Made by a program: the position numbers and the translations under genes. A DNA stretch of 34,424 nucleotides from Alphaproteobacteria bacterium (GTDB lineage Bacteria > Pseudomonadota > Alphaproteobacteria > Micavibrionales > Micavibrionaceae): assembly GCA_009929775.1 (NCBI GenBank), contig RZZS01000024.1, forward strand, positions 1 through 34,424, written 5' to 3'. Shown one piece after another: positions 9,159 through 17,927 of the stretch (positions within the stretch are counted from its first letter, which is position 1; the number at the start of each line of letters is the position of its first letter). The notes under the pieces are model-generated. The model was not told the origin of the DNA, made no database searches, and worked only from the letters and a program-made list of their open reading frames with translations.

Positions 9159-11016
9159 TTCGTTCCGAACGCCTGACAAAACGAAGGAGAGCGACGAGCG
9201 CCGCCGGGGTTACACCAGGAATGCGCGACGCGGCCCCAAGTGTCTCCGGTCGCGCCTTCTCGAGCTTCAACCGAATCTCGGTCGAAAGGCTGCCGATCTG
9301 GCCATAGTCGAAACAGGGCGGAATCGCGAGCGCCTCGTCTTTTCGGAAAGCCGCAATATCGGCCTCGTGCCGAACCATGTATCCCGCGTAAAGCGCGTCG
9401 ATCTCCAACTGCTCGGCAATCGCCCGGGGCATCTCCGCGAGCTCCGGCCAGACGCGGCACAGATCCTGCCACCCGATCGACGAAAAGCCAAGAAGATCAA
9501 AAGCACTGCGCCGCACCCCGTCAAGGTTGACATGAAGTCCGTGCGCAGCAAGTTCATTGGGCGTTGCGCTCAATGCACTGACTTTGCGCCGTCCGGCTTC
9601 AAGCAGTCCGGCCTTCCGGAGCCAGACCGCCGCCCGCTCCGACCCCACGCAGCCGACGGAAAGTCCGCGCGGGGTCAGACGTTGATCCGAATTGTCGTTG
9701 CGAAGCTTGAGGCGATATTCGGCGCGGCTGGTAAACATCCGGTAAGGCTCCGGCGCGCCGCGTGTTACGAGATCATCGATGAGAACGCCGATATAGGCCT
9801 CGGAGCGATCTAACGTGAAGGTCCGGCCCATGCCCTCAACAAAGAGCGCCGCGTTGATCCCGGCCATCAGCCCCTGCGCACCCGCTTCTTCATAGCCGGT
9901 CGTCCCGTTGATTTGGCCGGCCAGAAACAAGCCCGGGACCCGCTTGCTTTCCAGCGTCGAACGCAGGTCACGCGGATCGACATAGTCGTATTCAATGGCG
10001 TAGCCATATTCCTTGACCGCGACATCCTCGAGACCTGGAATCGTGCGAATCATCGCGTCCTGAACATCAACCGGCAGAGACGTCGAAATGCCGTTCGGAT
10101 AAACCGTGTCGTCATCGAGCCCTTCAGGCTCCAGAAATACCTGGTGGCGCTCCTTGTCGGCAAACCGCACGACCTTGTCCTCAATCGACGGGCAGTAGCG
10201 GGGCCCCGTGCTCGAGATCTGGCCCGAGTACATCGGCGCGCGGTGCAGATTTTCGCGAATAACCGAATGGGTGCGCGCATTCGTGTAGGTAATGCCGCAG
10301 GCGATTTGCGGTACGGTAACCCGTTCCGTCAGGTCGGAAAAGGGGACCGGCGGATCGTCACCCGCCTGCTCCTCAAGGATCGCCCAGTTGATCGTACGGC
10401 CGTCGAGGCGCGCGGGCGTTCCCGTTTTCAGCCTCCCGAGCGGAAACTCGAGACGCTCGAGAGTCTCGGCAAGACCGGTCGACGGCGCTTCGCCTACCCG
10501 CCCGGCAGGGGTCTTCTTCTCCCCCTGATGGATCAGACCTCTCAGAAACGTGCCGGTCGTAATCACGATCGCCCGACAAACGATTTCCTCACCCGTGCAG
10601 GTGACAACCGCCCGAATCGCACCATGCTCGTCCAGCAGCATGTCTTCCGCGCCGGACTCGATCAGGGTCAGATGCGGATAGTCGCCCAAAATTCCCTGCA
10701 TCTGCTCCCGGTACAGCTTCCGATCAGCCTGCGCGCGCAGCCCCCGAACTGCCGGACCTTTCGAGGCGTTAAGGACGCGGAACTGAATTCCGGCATTGTC
10801 AATCACGCGGCCCATCAGTCCGTCAAGCGCGTCAATCTCCCTTACAAGGTGCCCCTTGCCAAGCCCGCCGATCGCCGGGTTACAGGACATCGCGCCGATA
10901 GTGGATATTTTGTGCGTGAGCAGGGCGGTCTTTGCGCCCATACGCGCCGCCGCCGCCGCCGCTTCGCAGCCCGCGTGCCCGCCCCCAACAACGATGACGT
11001 CAAATTGCCTTGCCAT
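9148..11016 (-). CDS. mnmG: tRNA uridine-34 5-carboxymethylaminomethyl synthase, FAD subunit
   Basis: MnmG (GidA) is the FAD-dependent partner of MnmE; together they install the carboxymethylaminomethyl group on wobble uridine U34 of certain tRNAs. 622 residues, full length. The dinucleotide-binding [10 protein letters not shown] is at residues 11–20, followed by the conserved [24 protein letters not shown] region, the [11 protein letters not shown] segment and [17 protein letters not shown] near residue 370. The C-terminal helical domain ends normally. It starts about 40 nt downstream of the mnmE stop codon and overlaps rsmG, so mnmE–mnmG–rsmG–parA–parB read as one block. Confidence 0.99.
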   Translation of the reverse strand: MARQFDVIVVGGGHAGCEAAAAAARMGAKTALLTHKISTIGAMSCNPAIGGLGKGHLVREIDALDGLMGRVIDNAGIQFRVLNASKGPAVRGLRAQADRKLYREQMQGILGDYPHLTLIESGAEDMLLDEHGAIRAVVTCTGEEIVCRAIVITTGTFLRGLIHQGEKKTPAGRVGEAPSTGLAETLERLEFPLGRLKTGTPARLDGRTINWAILEEQAGDDPPVPFSDLTERVTVPQIACGITYTNARTHSVIRENLHRAPMYSGQISSTGPRYCPSIEDKVVRFADKERHQVFLEPEGLDDDTVYPNGISTSLPVDVQDAMIRTIPGLEDVAVKEYGYAIEYDYVDPRDLRSTLESKRVPGLFLAGQINGTTGYEEAGAQGLMAGINAALFVEGMGRTFTLDRSEAYIGVLIDDLVTRGAPEPYRMFTSRAEYRLKLRNDNSDQRLTPRGLSVGCVGSERAAVWLRKAGLLEAGRRKVSALSATPNELAAHGLHVNLDGVRRSAFDLLGFSSIGWQDLCRVWPELAEMPRAIAEQLEIDALYAGYMVRHEADIAAFRKDEALAIPPCFDYGQIGSLSTEIRLKLEKARPETLGAASRIPGVTPAALVALLRFVRRSERNAA

Positions 11017-11056
11017 AGCCGCTTCTTATATACCGACTCCGCTCAAGATTTCCAGA

Positions 11057-12397
11057 TTATTTTCCGATACAGAAATCCCGGAAGATGACGTCCAGAAGGT
11101 CCTCTATATCAACCCGGCCCGTGATCCGGCCAAGTTCCCGGACGGCAAGACGCACATCTTCCGCGACCAGTTCCGGCAGATGGGCGTCGATCGCGCGCCG
11201 CAGCGCATCCCGGCAGCGCTCCAGCGACTCGCGGTGACGCCGGCGCGTGAGAGACGGTGTCTCGCGCGTACCAACCAGGTTCGCAGCTCGTGCCACGATT
11301 GCATCGACAAGTGCGGGTAGCCCCTCGCCGGTCTTCACCGAAATAGCAATGGCACCGGCAAGCTCTGACGGAACCGAATCGGTGCCTGAATCGATTTTGT
11401 TTAGAACGGGCAGGGCGCTCTCATCCATCAGCGCAAGCGTGTGAGGATCAACAGCGGGCAGCGCGGAAGCATCGAACAGCAGCAGCCGGATGTCGGCTTC
11501 CTGCGCCCGCGCGAGTGCACGGCGAATTCCTTCCGATTCAATCATGTCATGCCCCTCCGTTCCAAGCTGATCCGGCCTCAATCCGGCCGTATCGGCGAGG
11601 ATGACGGGGTAGCCCCCGAGATCCAGATGAACCTCGATGACGTCGCGTGTCGTTCCAGCAATCTCCGAAACAATCGCCGCCTCCCGCCGGGCAAGCGCAT
11701 TAGCGAGGCTCGACTTTCCCGCATTTGGCGCGCCGACGACCGCGACATGAATCCCGCCGCGCAGTCGCTCTCCGCGCCTGTTGTCATCGAGATGTCCGCT
11801 GATGTCTGCTATCAGACCTCGTAGAACTGGCTCCACCCGCGTAACGACCCCGCCCGGAAGATCTTCGTCGGGAAAGTCAATGTCCGCCTCCAGATGCGCA
11901 AGGCAACGCGAAAGCTCCTCCGCCCACCCGGAATACAACGCACGCAGGTCCCCGCAAAGCTGGCCGACGGCCTGCCGCCGCTGCAGTTCGGTCTCGGCGT
12001 CGATCAAATCGGCAATGGCTTCCGCCTCCGTCAAGTCCATTTTGCCGTTTTCGAAGGCGCGCCGCGTAAATTCTCCCGGCTCTGCCAGACGATGACCATC
12101 GCGCCGGGACAGCGCATCGAGCAGTGACCTTACAACGGCAACGCCACCATGGACGTGATACTCGACGACGTCCTCCCCGGTGAAGCTGCTCGGTGCCGGA
12201 AAGAAAATAATGAGAGCCGTGTCAATCACGGCGCCGCTTTCCGGATCCCGGATCGGACGGACCACGGGTATCCTTGGCGGAGGGTACTCCACCCCGACAA
12301 TATCGCGCAGGCTCGCGGGAGCCATCGGACCCGAAACCCTGATAATCGCCAGCGCCCCTCGCCCAGGGGGCGTAGCCAGTGCGTAAATTGTCTTCAT
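11057..12397 (-). CDS. mnmE: tRNA modification GTPase MnmE
   Basis: GTPase partner of MnmG in wobble-uridine modification; it contributes the one-carbon unit from a folate. The start at 12397 is preferred because it gives the family N-terminus MKTIYALATPPGRGALAIIRVSG and has a gaggaagg ribosome site a few bases upstream; an in-frame codon at 12445 would add 16 atypical residues. The 446-residue protein has the folate-binding N-domain, a G domain with GAPNAGKSS (near residue 220), switch residues EIAGTTRD, DTAGLR and the NKID motif, and the essential C-terminal CIGK, which ends the protein. Confidence 0.98.
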   Translation of the reverse strand: MKTIYALATPPGRGALAIIRVSGPMAPASLRDIVGVEYPPPRIPVVRPIRDPESGAVIDTALIIFFPAPSSFTGEDVVEYHVHGGVAVVRSLLDALSRRDGHRLAEPGEFTRRAFENGKMDLTEAEAIADLIDAETELQRRQAVGQLCGDLRALYSGWAEELSRCLAHLEADIDFPDEDLPGGVVTRVEPVLRGLIADISGHLDDNRRGERLRGGIHVAVVGAPNAGKSSLANALARREAAIVSEIAGTTRDVIEVHLDLGGYPVILADTAGLRPDQLGTEGHDMIESEGIRRALARAQEADIRLLLFDASALPAVDPHTLALMDESALPVLNKIDSGTDSVPSELAGAIAISVKTGEGLPALVDAIVARAANLVGTRETPSLTRRRHRESLERCRDALRRAIDAHLPELVAEDVRLAVRELGRITGRVDIEDLLDVIFRDFCIGK

Positions 12398-12526
12398 CGT
12401 TCCTTCCTCAGGTACTGCTTTAGCACAGAAGCCCCGCGAAAGCACCCTTCTTCCTGATTGCTTTGCCCCCGTTCACCGGAAAACGTCGGGCCGAAAGAAT
12501 CGGAAGCCGGTTGCCAACACAGCGCG

Positions 12527-12542
12527 CGTTTCACGTGAAACG
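12527..12542. other. parS: parS centromere site (upstream of mnmE)
   Basis: Second perfect GTTTCACGTGAAAC core (12528–12541). Unlike the other two sites it is intergenic, about 130 nt upstream of the mnmE start. It is 3.7 kb from the rsmG site and 3.0 kb from the hemJ site. Confidence 0.95.
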
Positions 12543-12652
12543 GCCACCTCAGCGCGGATCCCCCTTCCGGCCCGATTTCAGCCTCCCCCGCAGGGGCGAG
12601 GACCCTGTCCCGCACGCTCACCATCCCTGCGCGACCGCTGACGCAGCCATGC

Positions 12653-12690
12653 ACTGCTCCCGCCAGCAGGGAGACGCGGGCGGGAGCAGT
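12653..12690. repeat. 12-bp perfect inverted repeat (hairpin)
   Basis: The left arm ACTGCTCCCGCC (12653–12664) and the right arm GGCGGGAGCAGT (12679–12690) are exact reverse complements around a 14-nt loop. The stem is GC-rich and would be very stable in RNA from either strand. It directly abuts a second hairpin with a T-tract. It could be the 3′ structure of the neighbouring minus-strand transcript, part of a small RNA, or a cruciform-type site near parS. Confidence 0.8.
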
Positions 12691-12691
12691 C

Positions 12692-12715
12692 AAAAAGCAG
12701 GGGGCTTGCTTTTTT
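12692..12715. terminator. Rho-independent terminator, probably bidirectional
   Basis: Arms AAAAAGCA (12692–12699) and TGCTTTTT (12707–12714) with a 7-nt loop; the A and T tracts form part of the stem and give a U-run in either direction. It lies about 40 nt past the stop of the minus-strand gene ending at 12754, so it can end that transcript. Confidence 0.6.
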
Positions 12716-12753
12716 GGAGTTTCGGTTGGGAACGTCGGGGTTTGGGGGAGGGA

Positions 12754-13266
12754 TTATCGTTCCCAACGCAGGCTGGAAAGTTCCTTCAGGGCTTGCTTTT
12801 TGACGCAGTTCCGGTACGCGGCCACGGCGAGGACGCGGGACGCTCCGTCGATCTGGTCGTCGCTTTGCATGTTTAAAGCCTTTGAAGGATAGTGGACGAC
12901 CGATGCGCTGCCGTCCCGGGTCGTCGACGGTGCGAGGGCGAACTGCGCTCCGAAGACGAGACCGAGGACAGCGACTTTGGCCGCACCGGCAGAACGCCGG
13001 CCATCTGTCGCGGACACAGGGAGGCTGAGGCTGGATTGAAGCAGGGGAAGGCATGCCTCCGCCACAGATGAAGGAGTGGGCTTTTTGTTATCCGGCTTAG
13101 TAAGAGCGGAATAGAGGGCCGGATCGTTCATGCGCAGCGTATTGTCGAGCGACCATGCGGAGCCCGCCGAAAACGCCAGCGCAAAAACCACGATTGACAG
13201 AACTGTCGTCAGGACGCGAGTAGCGCGCCAGCACGAGCCGTCAGAATTTTTCCTGTAAGTAAGCAT
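12754..13266 (-). CDS. Exported or membrane-anchored protein of unknown function
   Basis: A 170-residue protein starting at ATG 13266; a GTG at 13275 in the same frame would add three residues. The N-terminus has basic residues (YRKNSDGSCWRATR) followed by a hydrophobic segment VLTTVLSIVVFALAFSAGSAWS (residues about 17–38) that can act as a signal peptide or anchor. The remainder is alanine/serine-rich, with a second mildly hydrophobic stretch (AAKVAVLGLVFGAQFAL, about 94–110) and a C-terminal RVLAVAAYRNCVKKQALKEL. No family recognised. It is flanked by an AT-rich gap upstream and tandem hairpins downstream, so it is probably monocistronic. Confidence 0.6.
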   Translation of the reverse strand: MLTYRKNSDGSCWRATRVLTTVLSIVVFALAFSAGSAWSLDNTLRMNDPALYSALTKPDNKKPTPSSVAEACLPLLQSSLSLPVSATDGRRSAGAAKVAVLGLVFGAQFALAPSTTRDGSASVVHYPSKALNMQSDDQIDGASRVLAVAAYRNCVKKQALKELSSLRWER

Positions 13267-13492
13267 TGTTCCCACCGATTGCAGACTTGGTTAAACGATT
13301 TACTTCTCAAGGGGGCGGTTTATTGTTTATCGTTCGTTGCCATAATTTCATCTAACCATGGATCTACGAATTGCTGCAACAATTATCGTTTCGACTTTAA
13401 CTATAGCACGAGTATTAATTTAATAATGTTAGAATAACAATTGAATATATGTCATGGCGTATTTGAATTAACTTGTATGAAGCGGCGCGCAT
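13267..13492. other. AT-rich intergenic region
   Basis: Strikingly AT-rich compared with the GC-rich coding DNA around it, for example the run from about 13380 to 13460. It probably carries the promoter of the minus-strand gene starting at 13266, but no clear −35/−10 pair was identified. The word TTATCGTT occurs twice (near 13336 and 13384). No open reading frame is credible here. Confidence 0.6.
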
Positions 13493-13518
13493 AAAAAAAG
13501 GGCATGAGTATCATGCCC
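13493..13518 (-). terminator. Rho-independent terminator of the 32-residue ORF
   Basis: Read on the minus strand: an 8-bp perfect stem GGGCATGA/TCATGCCC (13500–13507 with 13511–13518), a 3-nt loop, and then seven T residues (13499–13493). It lies about 33 nt after the stop codon of the small ORF at 13552–13650. Confidence 0.88.
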
Positions 13519-13551
13519 TTCGTTCGCAGAAGCAGTCTTTCTCTTCCGTCC

Positions 13552-13650
13552 TTACAAGAAAGCCGCGGCCAGGACTCCGAGAACACAAATGAAAACGACT
13601 ATGTAACGACGGTCTTTCAAAAACGGATCCTGTTCAATGGCCTCCAGCAT
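13552..13650 (-). CDS. 32-residue single-span membrane protein
   Basis: Small ORF reading MLEAIEQDPFLKDRR and then a hydrophobic span YIVVFICVLGVLAAAFL that ends the protein. An aggag ribosome site sits about 8 nt upstream of the ATG, and a perfect rho-independent terminator follows the stop codon. Together these make it a proper expression unit despite its size. Predicted topology: a 15-residue charged N-terminal region, probably cytosolic, and one C-terminal transmembrane helix. It lies just downstream of the rho terminator and so is probably transcribed from its own promoter. No family recognised. Possible roles, by inference only, are a regulatory small membrane protein or a partner of a larger complex. 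Confidence 0.72.
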   Translation of the reverse strand: MLEAIEQDPFLKDRRYIVVFICVLGVLAAAFL

Positions 13651-13794
13651 GCCGTAGACTCCTGTGTTAGAGAAAAAAATCAGCCGGAAGACGAGCATCG
13701 ATTCATCAGTCTGAACCAGAACAAGCCTCCCGGATCCTGTTTAAGCCGCCGATGCGTGTTTGCATATCGGCAAATCGCCGCACCTCCAAACCAG

Positions 13795-13819
13795 AAAGGC
13801 CGGATTTCCTCCGGCCTTT
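13795..13819 (-). terminator. Terminator downstream of rho
   Basis: Nine-base-pair perfect stem AAAGGCCGG/CCGGCCTTT (13795–13803 with 13811–13819), 7-nt loop and a short T-run on the minus strand. It begins 28 nt past the rho stop codon. Confidence 0.65.
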
Positions 13820-13846
13820 ACGTACATCGGATACCAGCTTGCAGTA

Positions 13847-15103
13847 CTACTGGTTCATCGCTGAAAAGAAATCGTCGTTAGACTTCGTGTCTTTCATTTT
13901 GTCGAGGAGGAACTCCATCGCATCCACCGTTCCCATCGGATTCAGAATCCGGCGGAGAACCCACATCTTCTGAAGAACCTCACGGCTTACGAGCAGTTCT
14001 TCCTTGCGTGTTCCGGACTTTTGAATATCGATCGCCGGGAACACGCGCTTGTCAGATATCTTGCGGTCAAGAACAATTTCCGAGTTGCCGGTTCCCTTGA
14101 ACTCTTCAAAAATAACTTCGTCCATGCGCGAACCAGTGTCGATTAGCGCCGTGGCGATAATCGTCAGGCTTCCGCCCTGTTCGATATTCCGCGCGGCCCC
14201 GAAGAAGCGCTTGGGCCTCTGGAGGGCATTGGCGTCGACACCGCCCGTCAGCACCTTGCCGGAACTCGGCACAACGGTGTTGTAGGCTCGGGCCAGACGT
14301 GTAATGGAATCGAGAAGGATAACGACATCGCGCTTGTGCTCAACGAGGCGCTTGGCCTTTTCCATCACCATTTCCGCGACCTGCACGTGCCGGGCAGCCG
14401 GCTCGTCGAAGGTCGAGGAAATAACCTCCCCGCGCACGGAACGTGCCATATCGGTAACTTCTTCCGGTCGTTCGTCGATCAGCAGGACGATCAGATAAGC
14501 TTCCGGGTGGTTCTTCGCGACCGAATGCGCGATTTCCTGAAGCATGATCGTTTTCCCCGTCCGCGGCGGTGCGACGATCAGGCCGCGCTGACCAAAGCCC
14601 AGCGGCGAAACCAGTTCGACCACCCGCTGCACGTATCCCTTCTTGGTCGGATCGTCGAGTTCGAGATTGATCTTGCGTTCGGGGTACAGCGGGGTGAGAT
14701 TGTCAAAGTTGATCCGGTGACGAATTTTTTCCGGCGGCTCGTTATTGATCGTGTCGACCTTGAGCAACGCAAAATATCGCTCGGAATCTTTCGGAGCCCG
14801 TATTTCACCTTCGACGATGTCGCCGGTCCGGAGTCCAAAACGCCGCACTTGGGACGGCGAAACGTAAATGTCGTCGGGACCCGGCAGGTAGTTTTCTTCC
14901 GGACTGCGCAGGAAACCGAAACCATCCTGCAAAACCTCGAGAACCCCGGTTCCGGAAATCGGAACACCGTTATCCGCGAGCTGTTTGAGCACGGCAAACA
15001 TAATATCCTGCTTGCGCATCGTGCCACAATTTTCCAGTTCCAGCTCCTCGGCGAACGCCAGAAGCTCCGCGGGCGAGCGTGTTTTCAGTTCCTGCAAATT
15101 CAT
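13847..15103 (-). CDS. rho: Transcription termination factor Rho
   Basis: Hexameric RNA helicase that ends transcription of untranslated RNA. 418 residues, usual size without large insertions. The N-terminal helical Rho-N domain ([16 protein letters not shown]) is followed by the RNA-binding OB fold with [22 protein letters not shown] (61–82), and the ATPase core with Walker A APPRTGKT at 178–185, Walker [17 protein letters not shown] and the [20 protein letters not shown] segment containing the Q/R loops. It belongs to the hemE–hemH–hemJ–rho strand block, but a 276-nt leader separates it from hemJ, leaving room for its own regulation. Confidence 0.99.
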   Translation of the reverse strand: MNLQELKTRSPAELLAFAEELELENCGTMRKQDIMFAVLKQLADNGVPISGTGVLEVLQDGFGFLRSPEENYLPGPDDIYVSPSQVRRFGLRTGDIVEGEIRAPKDSERYFALLKVDTINNEPPEKIRHRINFDNLTPLYPERKINLELDDPTKKGYVQRVVELVSPLGFGQRGLIVAPPRTGKTIMLQEIAHSVAKNHPEAYLIVLLIDERPEEVTDMARSVRGEVISSTFDEPAARHVQVAEMVMEKAKRLVEHKRDVVILLDSITRLARAYNTVVPSSGKVLTGGVDANALQRPKRFFGAARNIEQGGSLTIIATALIDTGSRMDEVIFEEFKGTGNSEIVLDRKISDKRVFPAIDIQKSGTRKEELLVSREVLQKMWVLRRILNPMGTVDAMEFLLDKMKDTKSNDDFFSAMNQ

Positions 15104-15379
15104 TGGAAACTCTTCGTTAGGCGTGTGATGACTATTCCATGTTTAACGGGAAACCGTAAATATTTGGTGACTTCAACGGATTAAGCTTTTCCCTTTTCAC
15201 AGGACACACGGACTATCGCTTTTTTAAAGCCGCTCCGGGCTCTTCGCCCGTTGCTCACAGTCATCATAAATTGTCCTGGAACTTTGTTAGACCAGCGCTT
15301 TATATCGAAGGCCGCGGTACAAGTCAATAATTTAAATCATGAGAAACAACCGGCTAGTGTCTGTTTCCACAGCTTTCGT

Positions 15380-15835
15380 TCAAAATGGCTCCACGACGCC
15401 CATAATGACGATCACAATGAGGAGAATGGTCGGTATTTCGTTGGCGATGCGATAGAATCTGTGATCCCGCGTATTCCGGTCCTCTGCAAAAGCGCGCCGC
15501 CAGCGGGCGAAGACCATGTGCACAATCGTCAAAAGCACGACCGCAAAAAGTTTCACGTGAAACCACCCGTGTCCAAGGAGGTCGGGCCTCGCAGCCAACA
15601 TTGTGAGGCCGAACACCCACGTCGCAATCATTGCCGGATTCATAATGATCCGGAGCAGCTTTCGTTCCATGACTTTGAACGTTTCGGACGCATCCGAACC
15701 CGGCTTTACTTGCGCATGATACACAAACAAACGCGGGAGATAAAAAAGACCCGCCATCCAGGCAACAAAGGAAATGATGTGCAAGGCCCGTAACCACTCA
15801 TACCAGGCGAGAATCTCAAGCAGCAACGCATTCAT
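15380..15835 (-). CDS. hemJ: Protoporphyrinogen IX oxidase HemJ
   Basis: Membrane enzyme that oxidises protoporphyrinogen IX to protoporphyrin IX, the step before iron insertion. 151 residues with about four transmembrane helices. The start at 15835 overlaps the hemH stop in an ATGA arrangement and gives MNALLLEILAWYEWLRALHIISFV, with the conserved histidine of the first helix (ALHIISFVAWMAGLFYLPRLFVYH). The HemJ segment MERKLLRIIMNPAM follows, then HVKLFAVVLLTIVHMVF with further conserved histidine and lysine residues. An in-frame upstream codon at 15886 would extend it into hemH. A parS palindrome is embedded in the codons for FHVK. Confidence 0.95.
   Translation of the reverse strand: MNALLLEILAWYEWLRALHIISFVAWMAGLFYLPRLFVYHAQVKPGSDASETFKVMERKLLRIIMNPAMIATWVFGLTMLAARPDLLGHGWFHVKLFAVVLLTIVHMVFARWRRAFAEDRNTRDHRFYRIANEIPTILLIVIVIMGVVEPF
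15549..15564. other. parS: parS centromere site (inside hemJ)
   Basis: Third perfect GTTTCACGTGAAAC core (15550–15563), inside hemJ where the minus-strand codons read WFHVK. It is about 2.4 kb from the putative origin gap, the closest of the three sites. Confidence 0.94.
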
Positions 15836-16899
15836 GCCAGCATCTCCGGAAAGTTCATACAACAACGCTTGAACCCGGAAGGACACTGCCGATTTCCACC
15901 GGCACTAAACACCCCGGGTTGCTCCTGCGCCTCACGAACGATATTCGCAAGACCGTCGATAAAGGATCCGGAAACACTCACCGTTGGCACACGGAAGAAC
16001 GCTGGCACTCCCGATTGGACCGCCAGTTCCCTGTATTCCATTTCGATTTCCACAAGCGTTTCGACGTGCTCGCTGACGAACGCATGCGGATAGATGACAA
16101 CGGGTTTGCCCTCTGCACCGGCGCTCCGAATCTCTTCTTCCGTCGTCGGGCTGATCCACTTCATCGGCCCGACCCGGCTTTGGTAACAAAGCCTCCAGTC
16201 AAGGTCCGGCAACCCCAGCGACTCAACAATTGCCTGCGCGCTCATCTCACACTGCCACTGATACGGATCGCCTCCCTTTACGACATATTCCGGCAGTCCA
16301 TGAGCCGATAGAAGCAGTCGTGGTGACTGCTTCGTTTCCATCTGCACCCGCCCGAGCGCTTCCCGGATGAGACCCGCAGAAGCATCTATGAAACCCCCAA
16401 GCAACGGATAGCAGCAGACAAGCGAGCCAGGAACACCAAGCCCGGCCCGCCGTGCTTCTTTCTGCCACTCCTCAATCGACGACCAGGTCGTCGTCGTCGA
16501 AAATTGCGGATAAAGCGGAAGAAAGACAATGTGATCCGGTCCGAAGCTGGCCACCTCTCGAATCACTTCATCCGAACGCGGGTGCCAGTACCTCATCGAT
16601 ACGAACGTCCGGTACCGCCTGCGCTGATCGGCTTTCAAAGCCTCCTGCAACGCACGGGCCTGCGACTGCGTATTTTCTAGCAGGGGCGAGCGATAGCCGA
16701 GCGCCTCATAGCTTTTCCCGGCCTCGCAGCTGGAACGTCTGGCCGCGATCCGTCCAGCAACAAACCGCCTCAGCGGACCGGGCAACGGAACGATATTCCT
16801 GTCGGAAAAAAAATTCGTAAGATACGGGCGAATAGCCTGCCGGCTGTCCGGCCCGCCAAGGCTGAACAAAACGACGGCGATCTTTTTCACACTTTCCAT
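15832..16899 (-). CDS. hemH: Ferrochelatase
   Basis: Inserts ferrous iron into protoporphyrin IX to give protoheme at the inner membrane. 355 residues. Family landmarks are FSLGGPDS near the N-terminus, MRYWHPR (102–108), the FLPLYPQFSTTTTWSS block (126–141), the catalytic histidine in LLSAHGLPEYVVKGGDPY (His200), and YPHAFVSEHVETLVEIEMEY carrying the conserved acidic helix. It overlaps hemE by 13 nt and hemJ by 4 nt, so the last three heme steps are tightly coupled. The last 30–40 residues contain several cysteines (QCPSGFKRCCMNF), which might bind a metal cluster as in some ferrochelatases; that is speculation. Confidence 0.98.
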   Translation of the reverse strand: MESVKKIAVVLFSLGGPDSRQAIRPYLTNFFSDRNIVPLPGPLRRFVAGRIAARRSSCEAGKSYEALGYRSPLLENTQSQARALQEALKADQRRRYRTFVSMRYWHPRSDEVIREVASFGPDHIVFLPLYPQFSTTTTWSSIEEWQKEARRAGLGVPGSLVCCYPLLGGFIDASAGLIREALGRVQMETKQSPRLLLSAHGLPEYVVKGGDPYQWQCEMSAQAIVESLGLPDLDWRLCYQSRVGPMKWISPTTEEEIRSAGAEGKPVVIYPHAFVSEHVETLVEIEMEYRELAVQSGVPAFFRVPTVSVSGSFIDGLANIVREAQEQPGVFSAGGNRQCPSGFKRCCMNFPEMLA

Positions 16900-17927
16900 G
16901 AACGCACAACCTCCACCAGCAGTTCGACATGTTCGAGAGGCGTATCCTTGTGGATACCATGACCAAGGTTAAACACGAAAGGTCCCCGCCCGAGATGAGC
17001 AAAAATATTCTCGAGTTCCAGAATCAGTGCATCGCCTCCGGCAAGCAGGCAGAGCGGATCGAGATTTCCTTGTACAGGCATGGTCTGTTGAAGCACGTTC
17101 GCTGCCCAGCGGACTGGCGTCCCCGCGTCGAGCGACAAAGCGGTCACGCCCGCCTCCTGCATGTACTTCACGGCAAGATGGCCGGAACCCTTCGGAAAGC
17201 CAATAATCGGCACCTCCGGATAAAGTCGGCGAACGCTGTCGCAAATTCGGCGCGTCGGCCCGATCACCCAAAGACCGAACTGCGTTGAGTCGAGAATTCC
17301 CGCCCAGCTATCGAACAACTGGATTATCTCCGCACCGGCCTCAATCTGAAGGCAGAGATACTCCACGGTCGCATCCTCAATCACACGCATGAGTTCGCCG
17401 AAGCCGTCCGGGTCCCGGTAGGCCCACAGCCTTGTCTGAAGAAAATCCCGGCTGCCACTGCCTTCGACCATGTAGCACGCAACAGTCCACGGAGAACCCG
17501 CAAATCCGATCAGCGCGGTATTATCCATCCCCTCCGATGCAAGTTTTCCCTGAACCCGATCAATGGTCTCGCAGATCCTCGAAAAACGCTCGCGAGCCCT
17601 GACCCTGTCCAGCCGCGCTAGGTCTGTGCCCGGTCGAAGCGGCTCAAGCCTCGGTCCCTGGCCTTCCTCGAATGAAACCTTCTGGCCGAGCGCATCCGGA
17701 ACGACAAGAATATCAGAAAACAGAATTGCGCCATCCATCCCGAACCGGCGCACAGGCTGCATCGTTATTTCCGCCGCCGCGACCGGATCGTAAACCAGAT
17801 CGAGGAACCCCGCGTATTGGCTCCGTACCTCGCGATACTCCGGCAGGTAGCGACCAGCCTGACGCATCAGCCAGAGCGGCACGGCATCTCCCATACGGCC
17901 GGCAAGCGCAGTTACAATCGGTTTCAT
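16887..17927 (-). CDS. hemE: Uroporphyrinogen decarboxylase
   Basis: Decarboxylates uroporphyrinogen III to coproporphyrinogen III in heme synthesis. 346 residues, full length. The signature LWLMRQAGRYLPEYR is at residues 19–33, with the catalytic aspartate segment AILFSDILVVPDALG near 68–82, and VFNLGHGIHKDTPLEHVE near the C-terminus. It is the first gene of the hemE–hemH–hemJ block and its start faces the gene-free gap proposed as the chromosomal origin, as in Caulobacter. Confidence 0.99.
   Translation of the reverse strand: MKPIVTALAGRMGDAVPLWLMRQAGRYLPEYREVRSQYAGFLDLVYDPVAAAEITMQPVRRFGMDGAILFSDILVVPDALGQKVSFEEGQGPRLEPLRPGTDLARLDRVRARERFSRICETIDRVQGKLASEGMDNTALIGFAGSPWTVACYMVEGSGSRDFLQTRLWAYRDPDGFGELMRVIEDATVEYLCLQIEAGAEIIQLFDSWAGILDSTQFGLWVIGPTRRICDSVRRLYPEVPIIGFPKGSGHLAVKYMQEAGVTALSLDAGTPVRWAANVLQQTMPVQGNLDPLCLLAGGDALILELENIFAHLGRGPFVFNLGHGIHKDTPLEHVELLVEVVRSWKV

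Larger units (their letters stand above)
12398..12753. other. Gene-free gap with a parS site and tandem hairpins
   Basis: A 356-nt stretch between mnmE and the next minus-strand gene. No convincing open reading frame is seen on either strand. It holds the mnmE ribosome site at its left edge, a perfect parS palindrome near 12535, and two consecutive inverted repeats at 12653–12690 and 12692–12715, which are described separately. An mnmE promoter is expected here, but no clear −35/−10 pair could be picked out. Confidence 0.6.

Noticed and set aside
9913..11088. Plus-strand open frame of 391 codons opposite mnmG
   Set aside because: Antisense shadow of a highly conserved gene; Arg-rich, no motif.
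15199..15262. Possible hairpins in the hemJ–rho leader (GCTTTTTTAAAGC and CGGGC–GCCCG)
   Set aside because: Short imperfect stems without a clean T-run; cannot be separated from chance, so no terminator or riboswitch is called.
16945..16958. DnaA-box-like TGTGGATAC inside hemE
   Set aside because: One mismatch and inside coding sequence; expected by chance.
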